Assembly: GCF_001927285.1 (NCBI RefSeq)
Contig: NZ_MSIG01000018.1
Location: 2,501-66,500, forward strand
DNA length: 64,000 nucleotides
DNA from: Mongoliimonas terrestris
GTDB taxonomy: Bacteria; Pseudomonadota; Alphaproteobacteria; Rhizobiales; Pleomorphomonadaceae
Direction: 5' to 3'
The notes beneath the pieces are model-generated. The model saw only the letters and a list, made by a program, of their open reading frames with translations. It was not told the DNA's origin and ran no database searches. Position 1 is the first letter of the stretch; the number at the start of each line of letters is the position of its first letter. The translations under genes and the position numbers were made by a program. This document shows positions 29,003 to 37,953 of the stretch, one piece after another.

Positions 29003-30589
29003 ATGACCGCGCTGACCCGCCGTGACGTGCTCGGGGCGCTTGCCGCCCTCGGATTGACCCCCGCGCTGCCGGCGCCCCTGGCGCTCGCCGAGGAGGCGAC
29101 CACCCTCGGCAACCCCCGACCCTTCTCGTTCGACGTGCTGATCGCGGAGGCCAAGACCCGCGCCGCCGCGCCCTATGCGCCGATCCCGGTGCGGGCGAGC
29201 GACGTTCTGGAGACGATCGACTACGATCAGCACTGGAAGATCAAGTTCCGCAAGGACCACACGGTCCAGATCGGCGACGGCAAGGCGCCGCTGCGCTTCT
29301 TCCACCTCGGCCGCTACTTCAAGGAGCCGGTGGGCATCTACCTGGTGGACGGTCCGGAAGCCCGGCCGGTTCAATATGCGCCTGATTTCTTTGACATTCC
29401 GGCTGACAGCCCGGCGCGCGGCCTGCCGCGCGACATCGGCTTCGCCGGCTTCCGGGTGATGGAGCCGGGCGGGGTGGAACGCGACTGGCTGGCCTTCCTC
29501 GGCGCCGCCTACTTCCGCTCCTCCGGCGAACTCGACCAGTACGGCCTCTCGGCCCGCGCGCTCTGCATCGACGTCGCCATGCCGACGCCGGAGGAATTTC
29601 CGCGCTTCACCGACTTCTTCTTCGCCGACGGAGCCGACAGCACGCTCCTGATCTATGCGGCGCTGGAAGGGCCGAGCGTTTCGGGCGCCGTGCGCTGGGA
29701 CATCAAGCGCGGGACCGAGCCGGGCGAGCGGGGCGTCGTCATGGACATGGCCTGCCGCTTCTTTGCCCGCAAGGACATCGCCCGCTTCGGCGTCGGCACC
29801 CTCACGTCCATGTTCTGGTACAACGAGACCAACCGCAACCGCGCCCCCGACTGGCGGCCCGAGATCCACGATTCGGACGGCCTCGCCATCGCGACCGGTG
29901 GCGGCGAGCGCCTGTGGCGGCCGCTGAACAACCCGCCGCGGGTGATGACGTCGACCTTCGTGGACCGCGATCCGAAGGGTTTCGGGCTGCTGCAGCGGGA
30001 CCGGAATTTCGAGAACTATCAGGATGATGGGGTCTTCTACGAGAAGCGCGCCAGCGTCTGGGTGGAGCCCAAGAACGGCTGGGGCGAGGGCGCGGTGCAG
30101 CTCGTCGAGATCCCGACCGACGACGAGATCCATGACAACATCGTCGCCTACTGGGTGCCGGCCAAGCCCGTGCGCACCGGCGACCAGGTGGCGGTGGACT
30201 ACCGGCTGACCTGGCTTGCCGACGAGCCGAACCCGCCGGCGATCGGCCGGGTGGTCTCCACCCGCGTCGGCATGGGCGGCGTCCCCGGCCAGCCGCGGCC
30301 GAAGGATGCGAGCAAGATCGTCGTTGATTTTGAAGGCGGTACGCTGGCGGACTATGGCCAGAACGAGGGTGTCGAGGCGGTCGTTTCGGCAGCCAGCGGC
30401 ACCGTGTCGGGTATCTACGTGCTGCCGGTGGTGGGGACCGGTCGCTGGCGGGCGGTGTTCGACTTCAAACCCACCGGCCTCGACCCGGTGGACATGCGGC
30501 TCTTCCTGAAGGTCAAGGACGAGGCGCTGACGGAGACCTGGCTCTACCAGTTCCATCCGGAGCAGTTCCAGGCGCCGCGCGCCGGGTGA
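29003..30589 (+). CDS. opgG: Periplasmic glucan biosynthesis protein OpgG/OpgD
   Basis: A 528-residue MdoG-family protein for osmoregulated periplasmic glucan synthesis. The N-terminus has a twin-arginine start (TRRDVLGALAALGLTPALPAPLALA), as in OpgD, so export is probably by Tat. The mature part shows the family's FSFDVLIAEAKTRA, YDQHWKIKFR and SMFWYNETNR segments and the C-terminal Ig-like domain (after about 400). Length is normal. No glucosyltransferase opgH is adjacent. The start at 29003 is the first that begins the Tat peptide; the frame is open upstream. Confidence 0.9.
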   Translation: MTALTRRDVLGALAALGLTPALPAPLALAEEATTLGNPRPFSFDVLIAEAKTRAAAPYAPIPVRASDVLETIDYDQHWKIKFRKDHTVQIGDGKAPLRFFHLGRYFKEPVGIYLVDGPEARPVQYAPDFFDIPADSPARGLPRDIGFAGFRVMEPGGVERDWLAFLGAAYFRSSGELDQYGLSARALCIDVAMPTPEEFPRFTDFFFADGADSTLLIYAALEGPSVSGAVRWDIKRGTEPGERGVVMDMACRFFARKDIARFGVGTLTSMFWYNETNRNRAPDWRPEIHDSDGLAIATGGGERLWRPLNNPPRVMTSTFVDRDPKGFGLLQRDRNFENYQDDGVFYEKRASVWVEPKNGWGEGAVQLVEIPTDDEIHDNIVAYWVPAKPVRTGDQVAVDYRLTWLADEPNPPAIGRVVSTRVGMGGVPGQPRPKDASKIVVDFEGGTLADYGQNEGVEAVVSAASGTVSGIYVLPVVGTGRWRAVFDFKPTGLDPVDMRLFLKVKDEALTETWLYQFHPEQFQAPRAG

Positions 30590-30598
30590 CGACCGCCG

Positions 30599-30649
30599 GC
30601 GACGGGGCGATCCGGGCCTCTCCGGGTCGCCGCGCCGTCGCGGTTTTTT
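30599..30649 (+). terminator. Rho-independent terminator after opgG
   Basis: GCGACGG (30599-30605) pairs with CCGTCGC (30635-30641), with an inner stem CGATCCGG/CCGGGTCG (30608-30615, 30622-30629), followed by six T residues (30644-30649). Confidence 0.75.
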
Positions 30650-30652
30650 GTC

Positions 30653-31573
30653 TCATATCAAGCGCTTGACGCTCGTTACCGGGTGCCCGGCCGCAGCGAT
30701 GCGGTCGATCGCGCCGGCAAGCGGTTCGTCCACCGTCATCATGTGGAAACCGTTGGCGTGGAGGAGACGGCCGGGGGCGGAGACGATGCCCACGTGCCCC
30801 TTCCAGAACACGAGGTCGCCGGTCCGGAGGGCCGCCGGATCCCCGTCGAACGGCACCAAAGACCCGAGGTCGCGTTCCTGCATGTCGGTGTCGCGGGGGG
30901 CCGGCCTGCCGACCGCCGCGAGTGCCGTCTGAACGAGGCCAGAGCAGTCGAGGCCGAGGCTGGTGCGGCCACCCCAGAGATAGGGCACGCCGATGTAGCG
31001 TTTTGCAGCGTCGACGATGCCGGATGGTGCACCGATGTAGCCGGATGAGACGCCGACGTAGCCCGCCATGTCGGGCGATGTAGCCTCGCCGATCGGCGAG
31101 AGGTGCTTCTCCACCACGAAACCGCCGCCGGCGAGGGCCGCGTAGCGCGTGCCGCGCCGCTCCACCGTCTCGGTGACGGTGACGCATGCGGCTTCCGTGA
31201 TCTGGTGGACCACCGGCAGCTTCAGGTCCGGCCCTGGGAAGACGAGGGTGCGCAGGACCGCGACCTGGTGGGTGGGCTCGGCCCCGAGGGGACCGAGCGC
31301 CTCGGCGGGGAGCCAGCCCACGTAGCCGTCGCGGTCGAGCTGGCCCCAGGCCCAGCCCTCGGGCGTCTCCTCGTAGACCATGACGGTCTCGCCGAGGATG
31401 GCCTGGGTGTCGAGCGGGTGGTCGAGGCGCGGTTCGGCGCGAAGGTCCGCCACCGGCACGACCACCCGGCGGCGGGTGCCCTCCACGAAACGGGCGGCCT
31501 CCACGGTGCCTTTCAGGTGGGCGGCGGCGAGATCGGGCCGCGCGGGGGTGAGGCGGCGGTCGAAGCCGGTCAT
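30653..31573 (-). CDS. NlpC/P60 family peptidoglycan endopeptidase
   Basis: A 306-residue C40 cysteine peptidase, likely cutting gamma-D-Glu-diaminopimelate links in peptidoglycan fragments. Two SH3-like domains (about 35-95 and 100-160) are followed by the catalytic domain with Cys210 in GLDCSGLVQTAL, His260 in GHVGIVS and His272. No signal peptide is visible, so it probably acts on recycled or imported peptides in the cytoplasm. The linker 170-196 has a short internal repeat (GYVGVSS, GYIGAPS, RYIGVPY). Its ATG overlaps the stop of the MarR gene by four bases (ATGA). Confidence 0.88.
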   Translation of the reverse strand: MTGFDRRLTPARPDLAAAHLKGTVEAARFVEGTRRRVVVPVADLRAEPRLDHPLDTQAILGETVMVYEETPEGWAWGQLDRDGYVGWLPAEALGPLGAEPTHQVAVLRTLVFPGPDLKLPVVHQITEAACVTVTETVERRGTRYAALAGGGFVVEKHLSPIGEATSPDMAGYVGVSSGYIGAPSGIVDAAKRYIGVPYLWGGRTSLGLDCSGLVQTALAAVGRPAPRDTDMQERDLGSLVPFDGDPAALRTGDLVFWKGHVGIVSAPGRLLHANGFHMMTVDEPLAGAIDRIAAAGHPVTSVKRLI

Positions 31574-31920
31574 CGGGGCAGGTCCTTGGCTTTGGCGACG
31601 ATCAGGTCGGCCAGCTTCTCCAGATAGAGGGCGCCGTCGACGGTCCGCTGGACGATGACGTTGCGCTTGTCCTTCTCGTCCCGCCGGCGGGAGAGGAGCT
31701 TCATCTCGCCCATGGTGTCGAGCGCCCTCGTGATCGCCGGCTTGGTGACGCCGAGCTTCTCGGCAAGCCCGCGAACGGTGTGTGGCGGCGGCTCCAGGTA
31801 GACGGTCAAGAGCACCGTCATCTGTCGCGGCGACAGGTCGGCGTCGTGCTCCCGGACGACGGCGAGCGAGACGTCGTGCCAGAGGCGGAGGGCCTGGGAG
31901 GAGCGCAGGTCGACGGGCAT
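31570..31920 (-). CDS. MarR-family transcriptional regulator
   Basis: A 116-residue winged-helix protein of the MarR type: SPRQMTVLLTVYLEPPPHTVRGLAEKLGVTKPAITRALDTMGEMKLLSRRRDEKDKRNVIVQRT runs through the helix-turn-helix and wing. It is shorter than most MarR proteins, with reduced dimerisation helices at both ends. It is translationally coupled to the NlpC/P60 gene. I chose the ATG at 31920; the frame upstream reads through intergenic repeats. Target and ligand unknown. Confidence 0.82.
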   Translation of the reverse strand: MPVDLRSSQALRLWHDVSLAVVREHDADLSPRQMTVLLTVYLEPPPHTVRGLAEKLGVTKPAITRALDTMGEMKLLSRRRDEKDKRNVIVQRTVDGALYLEKLADLIVAKAKDLPR

Positions 31921-32050
31921 GGCCGGACAGTAGTGGCCGCGGGGTCGTTTCGGAAGCGGTTTTATCGAAGTGAGGGAGAAGAGGCGGAGGCTTGGAAGAG
32001 ACAGATGCGGCGGGGAGGAAAGGGAGTGGGTTGCACCTCTATCCCTAAAT

Positions 32051-32290
32051 GCGTGGGTGGTCCGCCTGCGCGGACCATGACGATCGGGAAGGGTGGGGAT
32101 GAGGGGGCGCGGGTCCGGTGAAGTGGGGTGCTTGGGGCAGTGGGGCGAGGCGCTTCCCCCGCGCTCATCCCTCGTCATGGTCCGGTTCAGCCGGACCAGC
32201 CACGCATGTGACCGGGGTGGTTGGGGAATGCGTGGGTGGTCCGCCTGCGCGGACCATGACGGCGGAGGGTGGGGATGAGGGGGCGCCCGG
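32051..32290. repeat. Palindromic repeat family (GGTCCGC type), three copies
   Basis: Copies at 32051-32082 and 32230-32262 share GCGTGGGTGGTCCGCC and TGCGCGGACCATGACG, each followed by GGGTGGGGATGAGGGGGCGC. An inverted variant sits between (32174-32208). Each has a TGGTCCGC/GCGGACCA hairpin. A fourth copy is at 60784-60811. The 464-base gap 31921-32384 otherwise holds no gene. Confidence 0.8.
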
Positions 32291-32384
32291 GGCTACCGAC
32301 GGGGCTGCCGCGCGCGCGGGGGTCAGGCGCGCTGGTCCAGGACCGGATCGCCTATGCGGCGGGCTGGGCCGGCCCGCGCGAGGG

Positions 32385-33332
32385 TCAGGCTGGGCGGAGG
32401 GCTTTGCGGCGTTTGGGGGTGGTGCGGGTGGCGGGTTCGGGGGGCCAGGGGCGGAGGGCCAGGCGCCAGCGCTGCCAGCGCAGGAAAAGGCGGATCTGCA
32501 TCAAGGGGGTGATGCCGGACCGGCGGACCACTTCGGGGTAGAAGTCGGTGGGACCGAGAGCCTTCCAGTAGAGCCAGGCGTAGGGGTGGTAGGTGTTGGG
32601 AAGCCAGGGTTTGTGCTCGGTGGTGAAGTGCACCACGTAAGCGGTGCGGCCGAGGGGGGTGCCCGGGTTGGCGGCCGGCTTCCAGGCGTCGTCGATCAGC
32701 ATGTTGCGCTGGACGTTCCAGGCCACGTGGATCGGCTGAATATGGTCCCAGCAGGTCGCGTTGATGGCGTCCTGGTCCACATAGGGGCAGTCGTCGAGGT
32801 TGCGGGTCAGGAATTCGAGCGCGGCGTCGAAACGGCGGTTGGACCGCAGCGCCTGCAGGTCCAGCAGGAGAACGCCGGTGTTGAAGTAGGCGGGCGAACC
32901 GTCGTGCGGCAGGCTCCACCGGTCGCGGAACGCTGCCGCGTCGGCGAAGCCGTCCGCCACCGCGGCGAGCGGCTGGGTCATCGGCAGGTCCCAGAGGACC
33001 GCGAGATCCTGGCAGACGACGAGGTCGCAATCCAGATAGATCAGCCGGTCCACGTGGGGCAGCAGGTCCGGCAAAGCAAGGCGGTAGTAGGCCGACTTGG
33101 CGAAGCGGCCCTTGCCGGCGAGGTTGCGGATGCTCTCGTCGGGCACATGCAGCCAATTGTAGACGAAGCCGGGCGCCGCCTTTTCGATGCGCCGCCGGAG
33201 CGTGACGTCGAGCCCGTCGTGCGCGATATGGACCCGGATGCCCTCGGAACCGGAGCTGTCGCGGATCGACCGGATGGTCGCGGCGAGATGCGGCGCGTAG
33301 AGGGCGTCGGTGCCGAAGCCGATCTCGATCAT
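32385..33332 (-). CDS. Family 8 glycosyltransferase
   Basis: A 315-residue GT8 enzyme, a retaining transferase using a UDP-sugar. The metal-binding DxD motif is D101-C-D103 in DRLIYLDCDLVV. A second His/Asp region (CPYVDQDAINATCWD) and the FNTGVLLLDL segment are typical. No membrane segment or signal is seen, so it is cytoplasmic. GT8 enzymes in this group usually decorate lipopolysaccharide cores; no other surface-sugar genes lie nearby. A GAGGGCT ribosome site precedes the ATG. Confidence 0.88.
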   Translation of the reverse strand: MIEIGFGTDALYAPHLAATIRSIRDSSGSEGIRVHIAHDGLDVTLRRRIEKAAPGFVYNWLHVPDESIRNLAGKGRFAKSAYYRLALPDLLPHVDRLIYLDCDLVVCQDLAVLWDLPMTQPLAAVADGFADAAAFRDRWSLPHDGSPAYFNTGVLLLDLQALRSNRRFDAALEFLTRNLDDCPYVDQDAINATCWDHIQPIHVAWNVQRNMLIDDAWKPAANPGTPLGRTAYVVHFTTEHKPWLPNTYHPYAWLYWKALGPTDFYPEVVRRSGITPLMQIRLFLRWQRWRLALRPWPPEPATRTTPKRRKALRPA

Positions 33333-33743
33333 GGGGGGCAGCCCTCACGGAGGCGCCACATGCTGCGGAAAGAGCGGGGCGTGCGCCGAATATATTCAGT
33401 GCGATAACAGGATGATTCCTAACACAAACGATCGCCGCTCCTCAATGTCCGGCCACCGCCCAAGGTTAACGAATGGCTGGATTCCGCCGTTGACGGCCGG
33501 CGGACCCTTTCAGGCCATGGCCTCCCGATGCTTGCCGCGCGGGCCGCGGCGCGGTGGGACGATGGAGGCGGACGGGGCTTGGGACGCGAAGGACGCTGAC
33601 GCGGATTGAGCCGACCCCGTCCGGTCGTGTAGGGTCGGCTCGACGCTCTCGAAGCGGAGGCACGGCCGGCGGAAGGGCGTCGCGGGCGTCCGGACCGGCG
33701 CCGACGGGCGCATGTCCGACGCCGGACGCGGGACAAGTTGAAG
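33333..33743. other. Divergent intergenic region (GT8 / LysR)
   Basis: About 410 bases without a gene. A relatively AT-rich tract (33387-33432) is the likely promoter area for the GT8 gene, and AGGCCATGGCCT (33512-33523) is a 12-base palindrome. Nothing else stands out. Confidence 0.45.
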
Positions 33744-34664
33744 ATGGATATCCGACAACTCCAGTATCTCTCCGCCCTCGCCCGCGAGCAGCACTTCACG
33801 CGGGCCGCCCAGGCCTGCAACGTGACGCAGCCGACGCTCTCGGAGCGCATCCGTCAGTTGGAGGAGGAGCTGGGCGTGCCGATCGTGGAGCGCGGCCAGC
33901 GGTTCCACGGCTTCACCGCCGAGGGCGAGCGGGTGCTGAAGTGGGCGCAGGTCATCCTCGACAACTGGTCGGCCATGCGCCAGGAGGTCAACCAGCTGCG
34001 CGAGGGCGACGCGGCCATCGGCGGCCGGCTGACGATCGGCGTGATCCCCTCGGCGCTGCCGATCGCCGCGCGGCTCGCCAAGATCATCCGCACGGCGCAT
34101 CCGAACGTCGACATGGTGATGCTGTCGCAGACCTCGGTGGAGATCCTGCGCTCGCTCGACGACTTCTCCGCGGACGTGGGCCTCACCTACCTGGACAACG
34201 AGCCGATCTCCGGCCTCGTGTCGCGGCCGGTCTACCGGGAGCGCTACTGCCTGTTCGTGCGGGCGGACGATCCGCTCGCCAAGCTGAAGACGGTGACCTG
34301 GGCGGAGGCGGCCAAGCACACGCTGGCGCTCCTGACGCCGAACATGCAGAACCGGCGGATCATCGACCGGGCGTTCGCCACGGCCGGGGCGAAGCCGGTG
34401 ACGCGGGTGGAGACGAACTCGCTTCTCAACCTCTGCGCCAACGTGCGCGAGACGGGGCTGGCGGCCATCATGCCGGAGTATGTGAAGACGACCCTCGGCC
34501 CCGGCTCCGACCTCGTGGCGGTGCCGCTGACGGACCCGGACGTGCAGCACGCGGTGGGTCTCGTCGCCATGAGCCGCAGCCCGATGCCGCCGCTCGTCAC
34601 CATCGCGCTCGACACCGCCCTGCTCCTCGGCAAGGAGCTGAAGTCGACCGACCTCGGGCTCTGA
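33744..34664 (+). CDS. LysR-family regulator beside the DDAH gene
   Basis: A 306-residue LysR regulator. HTH at about 3-62 (IRQLQYLSALAREQHFTRAAQACNVTQPTLSERIRQLEEELGV), followed by a complete effector domain from about 90. I prefer the ATG at 33744 over the TTG at 33738, two codons earlier. The DDAH gene starts 37 bases after its stop on the same strand, so the pair is probably one transcript. Its natural targets would be the DDAH gene and the arginine-type importer operon facing it; that is inference. Confidence 0.88.
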   Translation: MDIRQLQYLSALAREQHFTRAAQACNVTQPTLSERIRQLEEELGVPIVERGQRFHGFTAEGERVLKWAQVILDNWSAMRQEVNQLREGDAAIGGRLTIGVIPSALPIAARLAKIIRTAHPNVDMVMLSQTSVEILRSLDDFSADVGLTYLDNEPISGLVSRPVYRERYCLFVRADDPLAKLKTVTWAEAAKHTLALLTPNMQNRRIIDRAFATAGAKPVTRVETNSLLNLCANVRETGLAAIMPEYVKTTLGPGSDLVAVPLTDPDVQHAVGLVAMSRSPMPPLVTIALDTALLLGKELKSTDLGL

Positions 34665-34701
34665 GGCCCATCCCGTTTCCCCTCCGTCGCCCGAGGTCCC
34701 T

Positions 34702-35502
34702 ATGCCGACATCCGCCTTCGCCGCCACCCGCTTCGACCATGCGCTGACGCGCGCGCCCGCCGCCTCGGCGGTGAACGGGCTGCGCGCGGTCGACCGGGGG
34801 GCGCCGGACGTGGCGGCGCTGGCCGCCGAGCACGCCGCCTACGTGGCGACGCTGCGCCGGCTGGGGCTGACGGTGGACGTGCTGCCGGCGCTGGAGGCCT
34901 ATCCGGATTCGGTTTTCGTGGAGGATCCGGCGCTGGTGTTTCCGGAGGGCGCGGTGCTGCTCCGCCCCGGCGCGCCGACCCGCCTCGGCGAGACGGCCGA
35001 GATCGCACCGGTGTTGCGGGAACGGTTCGGGCGGGTGATCGACCTGCCGGGGACGGGCTATGCGGACGGGGGCGACGTGCTCGTCACCGCCCGGCACGTC
35101 TACATCGGGCTGTCGGCGCGCACGGACGCGGCGGGCGCGCGGGCGCTGGCGGGCGTGCTCGCCGACCTCGGCCACGCGGCCTCGCCGGTGGCGCCGCCGG
35201 CGGGGGTGCTGCACCTGAAGACGGGCTGCTCGCTCCTCGACGAGGAGACGGTGCTGGCGACGGAGGCCGTGGCGGCGGCGGGGCTGTTCGACGGGCTGGA
35301 GACCGTGGTGGTGCCGGCGGGCGAGGAACCGGTGGCGAACGCGCTCTCGGTCAACGGCACGGTGCTGATCGCGGCGGGTTTCCCGCGGACGGCGGACCTT
35401 CTCGCCGCACGCGGGCTGACGGTGGAGACGCTGGTGCTCGACGAGGTAATGAAGCTCGACGCCGGGCTCTCCTGCATGTCGCTGCGCTGGATGGCCGGCT
35501 GA
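34702..35502 (+). CDS. Dimethylarginine dimethylaminohydrolase (DDAH)
   Basis: A 266-residue guanidine-modifying amidinotransferase-fold enzyme. DDAH converts N-omega-methylated arginines to citrulline plus methylamine or dimethylamine. Key parts are FVEDPALVF (acidic substrate ligand), ADGGDVL, the catalytic His in VLHLKTGCS near 172, and the nucleophile Cys258 in LDAGLSCMSLRW. Size (about 255-285) and the short C-terminal tail fit DDAH rather than arginine deiminase (about 410). The converging operon encodes an arginine-type importer, which supports arginine derivatives as substrate. Confidence 0.88.
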   Translation: MPTSAFAATRFDHALTRAPAASAVNGLRAVDRGAPDVAALAAEHAAYVATLRRLGLTVDVLPALEAYPDSVFVEDPALVFPEGAVLLRPGAPTRLGETAEIAPVLRERFGRVIDLPGTGYADGGDVLVTARHVYIGLSARTDAAGARALAGVLADLGHAASPVAPPAGVLHLKTGCSLLDEETVLATEAVAAAGLFDGLETVVVPAGEEPVANALSVNGTVLIAAGFPRTADLLAARGLTVETLVLDEVMKLDAGLSCMSLRWMAG

Positions 35503-35557
35503 ACGTGGGCGGGCCGTCGGGTCCGGCTCTCTTCCTTGTCGCCCTCGTGAGGGACCA

Positions 35558-36232
35558 TCAGCGCAGCCGCCAGCGGTTGAGCCGCGTCTCGGCGACGGCG
35601 AAGCTGCGGCGGATGGTGAAGGTGAGCGCCAGATAGAGGACGGCGGCGCTGAGGAGCGGCTCGTAGATGCGGAAGGTCTGGGCGCGGAAGATGTTCGCCT
35701 CGCCCATGATGTCGTGCACCGTGATGGTGAACACGATGGCGCTCGCCTTCAGGAGAAGCACGGTCTCGTTGGCGAGCACCGGCAGCGACTGGCGGATGGC
35801 GAGCGGCAGTACGATGGTGAGCCGGATCTGCCACTTGCCGAGCCCCACCGACTTGCCGGCCTCCACGAGGCCGCGCGGCACGTTGGCGATGGCCCCGCGC
35901 AGCACCTCGCCCGAATAGGCGGCGGTGGAGATGGAGAGCGCCAGGAAGGCGCACCAGAGCGGATCCTTCAGCACCACCCAGAAGATGCTCTGGCGCACCT
36001 CCCGGAACTGGCCGAGCCCGTAGTAGATGAGGAACATCTGGACGATCAGCGGGGTGCCGCGGATCAGCGTGATGAAGCCGATGGCCGGAAAGCGGAACCA
36101 ACCGCGCTCCGACATGCGGGCGAGCGCCACCAGGACCGCCAGGGCGTTGCCGGCGACCGCCGACGTCACCACCAGGAGCACGGTGATGGGGAAGCCTTCC
36201 AGGAGGTTGAGGATCAGCCGTTCCCAATCCAT
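35558..36232 (-). CDS. Basic amino acid ABC permease, AotM/HisM-like
   Basis: A 224-residue permease of the His/Glu/Gln/Arg family. Membrane segments are visible at about 14-38, 60-72, 85-105 and 190-210, with the coupling loop EAGKSVGLGKWQIRLTIVLPLAI near 145. It follows the other permease gene with two bases between stop and start. Together they form the membrane pore; no ATPase gene follows, so the energising subunit must be encoded elsewhere. Confidence 0.88.
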   Translation of the reverse strand: MDWERLILNLLEGFPITVLLVVTSAVAGNALAVLVALARMSERGWFRFPAIGFITLIRGTPLIVQMFLIYYGLGQFREVRQSIFWVVLKDPLWCAFLALSISTAAYSGEVLRGAIANVPRGLVEAGKSVGLGKWQIRLTIVLPLAIRQSLPVLANETVLLLKASAIVFTITVHDIMGEANIFRAQTFRIYEPLLSAAVLYLALTFTIRRSFAVAETRLNRWRLR

Positions 36233-36234
36233 CG

Positions 36235-36954
36235 TCAGCGCCTCACGTCCGAGCGGGCCACACGGGCCTCCATCAGGCTGAGGAGCCAGCCGGATGCGAT
36301 GGAAAGCACGAGATAGACCACCGCCACCGCCGCGTAGAAGGTGAAGGGCTGGCGCGAGAAGGACGCGCCGGAGGCGGCGACGCCGAGAAGGTCGCGGATG
36401 CCGACGACGCTGACGAGCGCGGAGTCCTTCAAGGTCACCAGCCAGATGTTGCCGAGCGGCGGCAGCGCCAGCCTGAGCGCCTGGGGCGCCAGGATGGTGA
36501 GGAAGACGGCGATCGGCCGCATGCCGAGCGCCCGCGCGGCCTCGGCCTGCCCGCCCGGGATGCCCTGGAAGGCGGCGCGGAACACGTCGGTCGCGTAGGC
36601 GCCGCAGATGACGCCGAGCGAGGCGACGCCCGCCGCGAAGGCGTTGATCTCGATGTTGGCGCCCGGCACCAGGAGGCCGGCGAGGTCGCGCACCGCCGAG
36701 GTGCCGCCGTAGTAGACGAGGAGGATGACCAGGATGTCCGGCAGGCCCTGGATCAGCGTGGTGTAGCCCTCCGCCGCCCGGCGCAGCCACTTGGGCCCGC
36801 GCAGCTTGGCCCAGGCGAGCAAGAGGCCGACGACAAGGCCGAGCAGATAGGAGGCGAGCGCGATCTGGAGGGTCACCCAGGCGCCCGCGAGGAGCACGGG
36901 CCCCCATCCGCCCTCGCCGAAGCCGAGCAGGACGAAGGGATCTGTCGGTTTCAT
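36235..36954 (-). CDS. Basic amino acid ABC permease, AotQ/HisQ-like
   Basis: A 239-residue permease, partner of the one above. The first segment (about 14-43) ends in a long stretch typical of HisQ types, and the coupling loop EAARALGMRPIAVFLTILAPQAL lies near residue 135. It is separated from the binding-protein gene by 222 bases that carry two perfect hairpins. Confidence 0.88.
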   Translation of the reverse strand: MKPTDPFVLLGFGEGGWGPVLLAGAWVTLQIALASYLLGLVVGLLLAWAKLRGPKWLRRAAEGYTTLIQGLPDILVILLVYYGGTSAVRDLAGLLVPGANIEINAFAAGVASLGVICGAYATDVFRAAFQGIPGGQAEAARALGMRPIAVFLTILAPQALRLALPPLGNIWLVTLKDSALVSVVGIRDLLGVAASGASFSRQPFTFYAAVAVVYLVLSIASGWLLSLMEARVARSDVRR

Positions 36955-37070
36955 CGGGGACGGCGCTCCGGACGGGCGGCGGCGGGATGGGGACGGGCTA
37001 GGGGCGCGCGGCGTTCGAACCGGCGCGGACGGTCGGATCGCGGGCGCTAGGTGGCCGCGCGCAGAGGCGC

Positions 37071-37152
37071 GACCGGATCATCGATCCGGTCAGCGCCAAG
37101 TTGGTGACGCTCGGACGGCACTGGCCTGACCGGCGTGCGGTTCACGCCGGTC
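37071..37152 (-). repeat. Two perfect hairpins after the binding-protein gene
   Basis: GACCGGCGTG (37128-37137) pairs with CACGCCGGTC (37143-37152), 24 bases after the binding-protein stop; GACCGGAT (37071-37078) pairs with ATCCGGTC (37084-37091). No T-tract follows, so they look like partial terminators or mRNA 3'-end protectors rather than full stops. Confidence 0.65.
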
Positions 37153-37176
37153 GAACCACGGGCCGCCCGGCTGGCG

Positions 37177-37953
37177 TCAGCCGCCGTAGACGTCGAAGGG
37201 GAAGTACTTGTCGTTGATCGCCTTGTAGGTGCCGTTCTCGCGGATCGCCTTGATGGCGGCGGAGAACTTGTCCTTCAGCGGATCGCCCTTGCGGATCGCG
37301 ACGCCGACGCCGTCGCCCATCATCGGGTCGGTGAAGGGCTCGCCCTTGACCTCGAAGTCGACGCCGTCCGGCGTCTTCAGGAGGCCGTCCTCCAGAGCGA
37401 TGCTGTCGGCAAGCAGAAGGTCCACGCGGCCGGCGATCAGGTCCAGGTTGGCGTTCTCCTGGGTGTCGTAGGTCTTGATCTCCAGGATATCCTTGTACTT
37501 CGCCTCCACATAGGCGAGGTGGATGGTGGCGACCTGCAGACCGATGGTCTTGCCCTTCAACCCCTCCGGCGAGATGGTGATCTCCTCGCTCTTCGGACCC
37601 ACGAAGGTGGCCGGGGTGTTGTAGTACTTGTCGGAGAAGTCGACGACCTGCTTGCGCTCGTCGGTGATCGACATGGACGCGATGATGGCGTCGAACTTGT
37701 TCTCGGTGAGCGCCGGGATGATGCCGTCCCAGGCCTGCAGCACCCACTCGCACTTCACCTTCATCTCGGCGCAGAGCGCGTCGGCGAGGTCGGCCTCGAA
37801 GCCGGTCACGGTGCCGGAGGCGTCCACCACGGTGAAAGGCGGATAGGATTCCGGCGTGGTGCCGATCCGCACGACCTCCTGGGCCATGGCGCCACCCGAA
37901 AGGCTGGCGGCGATGACGAGGCCGGCGGCGAAGCGTTTGATTGCGAACTGCAT
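37177..37953 (-). CDS. Basic amino acid binding protein, AotJ/ArgT-like
   Basis: A 258-residue periplasmic binding protein. Signal peptide 1-25 (cleavage after GGAMA-Q). The mature part shows the family 3 landmarks IGTTPESYPPFTV, GFEADLADALCAEMKVKCEWV, IIASMSITDERKQVVDFSDKYYNTPA and the C-terminal KAIRENGTYKAINDKYFPFDVYGG, close to Pseudomonas AotJ by memory. The Cys pair in LCAEMKVKCEW is the conserved disulfide of lysine/arginine/ornithine binders. The start at 37953 was chosen for the signal peptide. Ligand probably arginine, ornithine or methylated arginine. Confidence 0.9.
   Translation of the reverse strand: MQFAIKRFAAGLVIAASLSGGAMAQEVVRIGTTPESYPPFTVVDASGTVTGFEADLADALCAEMKVKCEWVLQAWDGIIPALTENKFDAIIASMSITDERKQVVDFSDKYYNTPATFVGPKSEEITISPEGLKGKTIGLQVATIHLAYVEAKYKDILEIKTYDTQENANLDLIAGRVDLLLADSIALEDGLLKTPDGVDFEVKGEPFTDPMMGDGVGVAIRKGDPLKDKFSAAIKAIRENGTYKAINDKYFPFDVYGG

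Noticed and set aside
28850..30556. 569-residue N-terminal extension of RecD2
   Set aside because: Antisense to opgG, and the normal RecD2 N-terminus starts at 28849.
32051..32290. Possible CRISPR array or coding repeats
   Set aside because: Too few units, irregular spacing, one copy inverted, and each unit is a simple palindrome.
33738..33743. TTG start for the LysR gene at 33738
   Set aside because: The ATG two codons later gives the usual MDIRQLQYL start; the TTG offers no better ribosome site.
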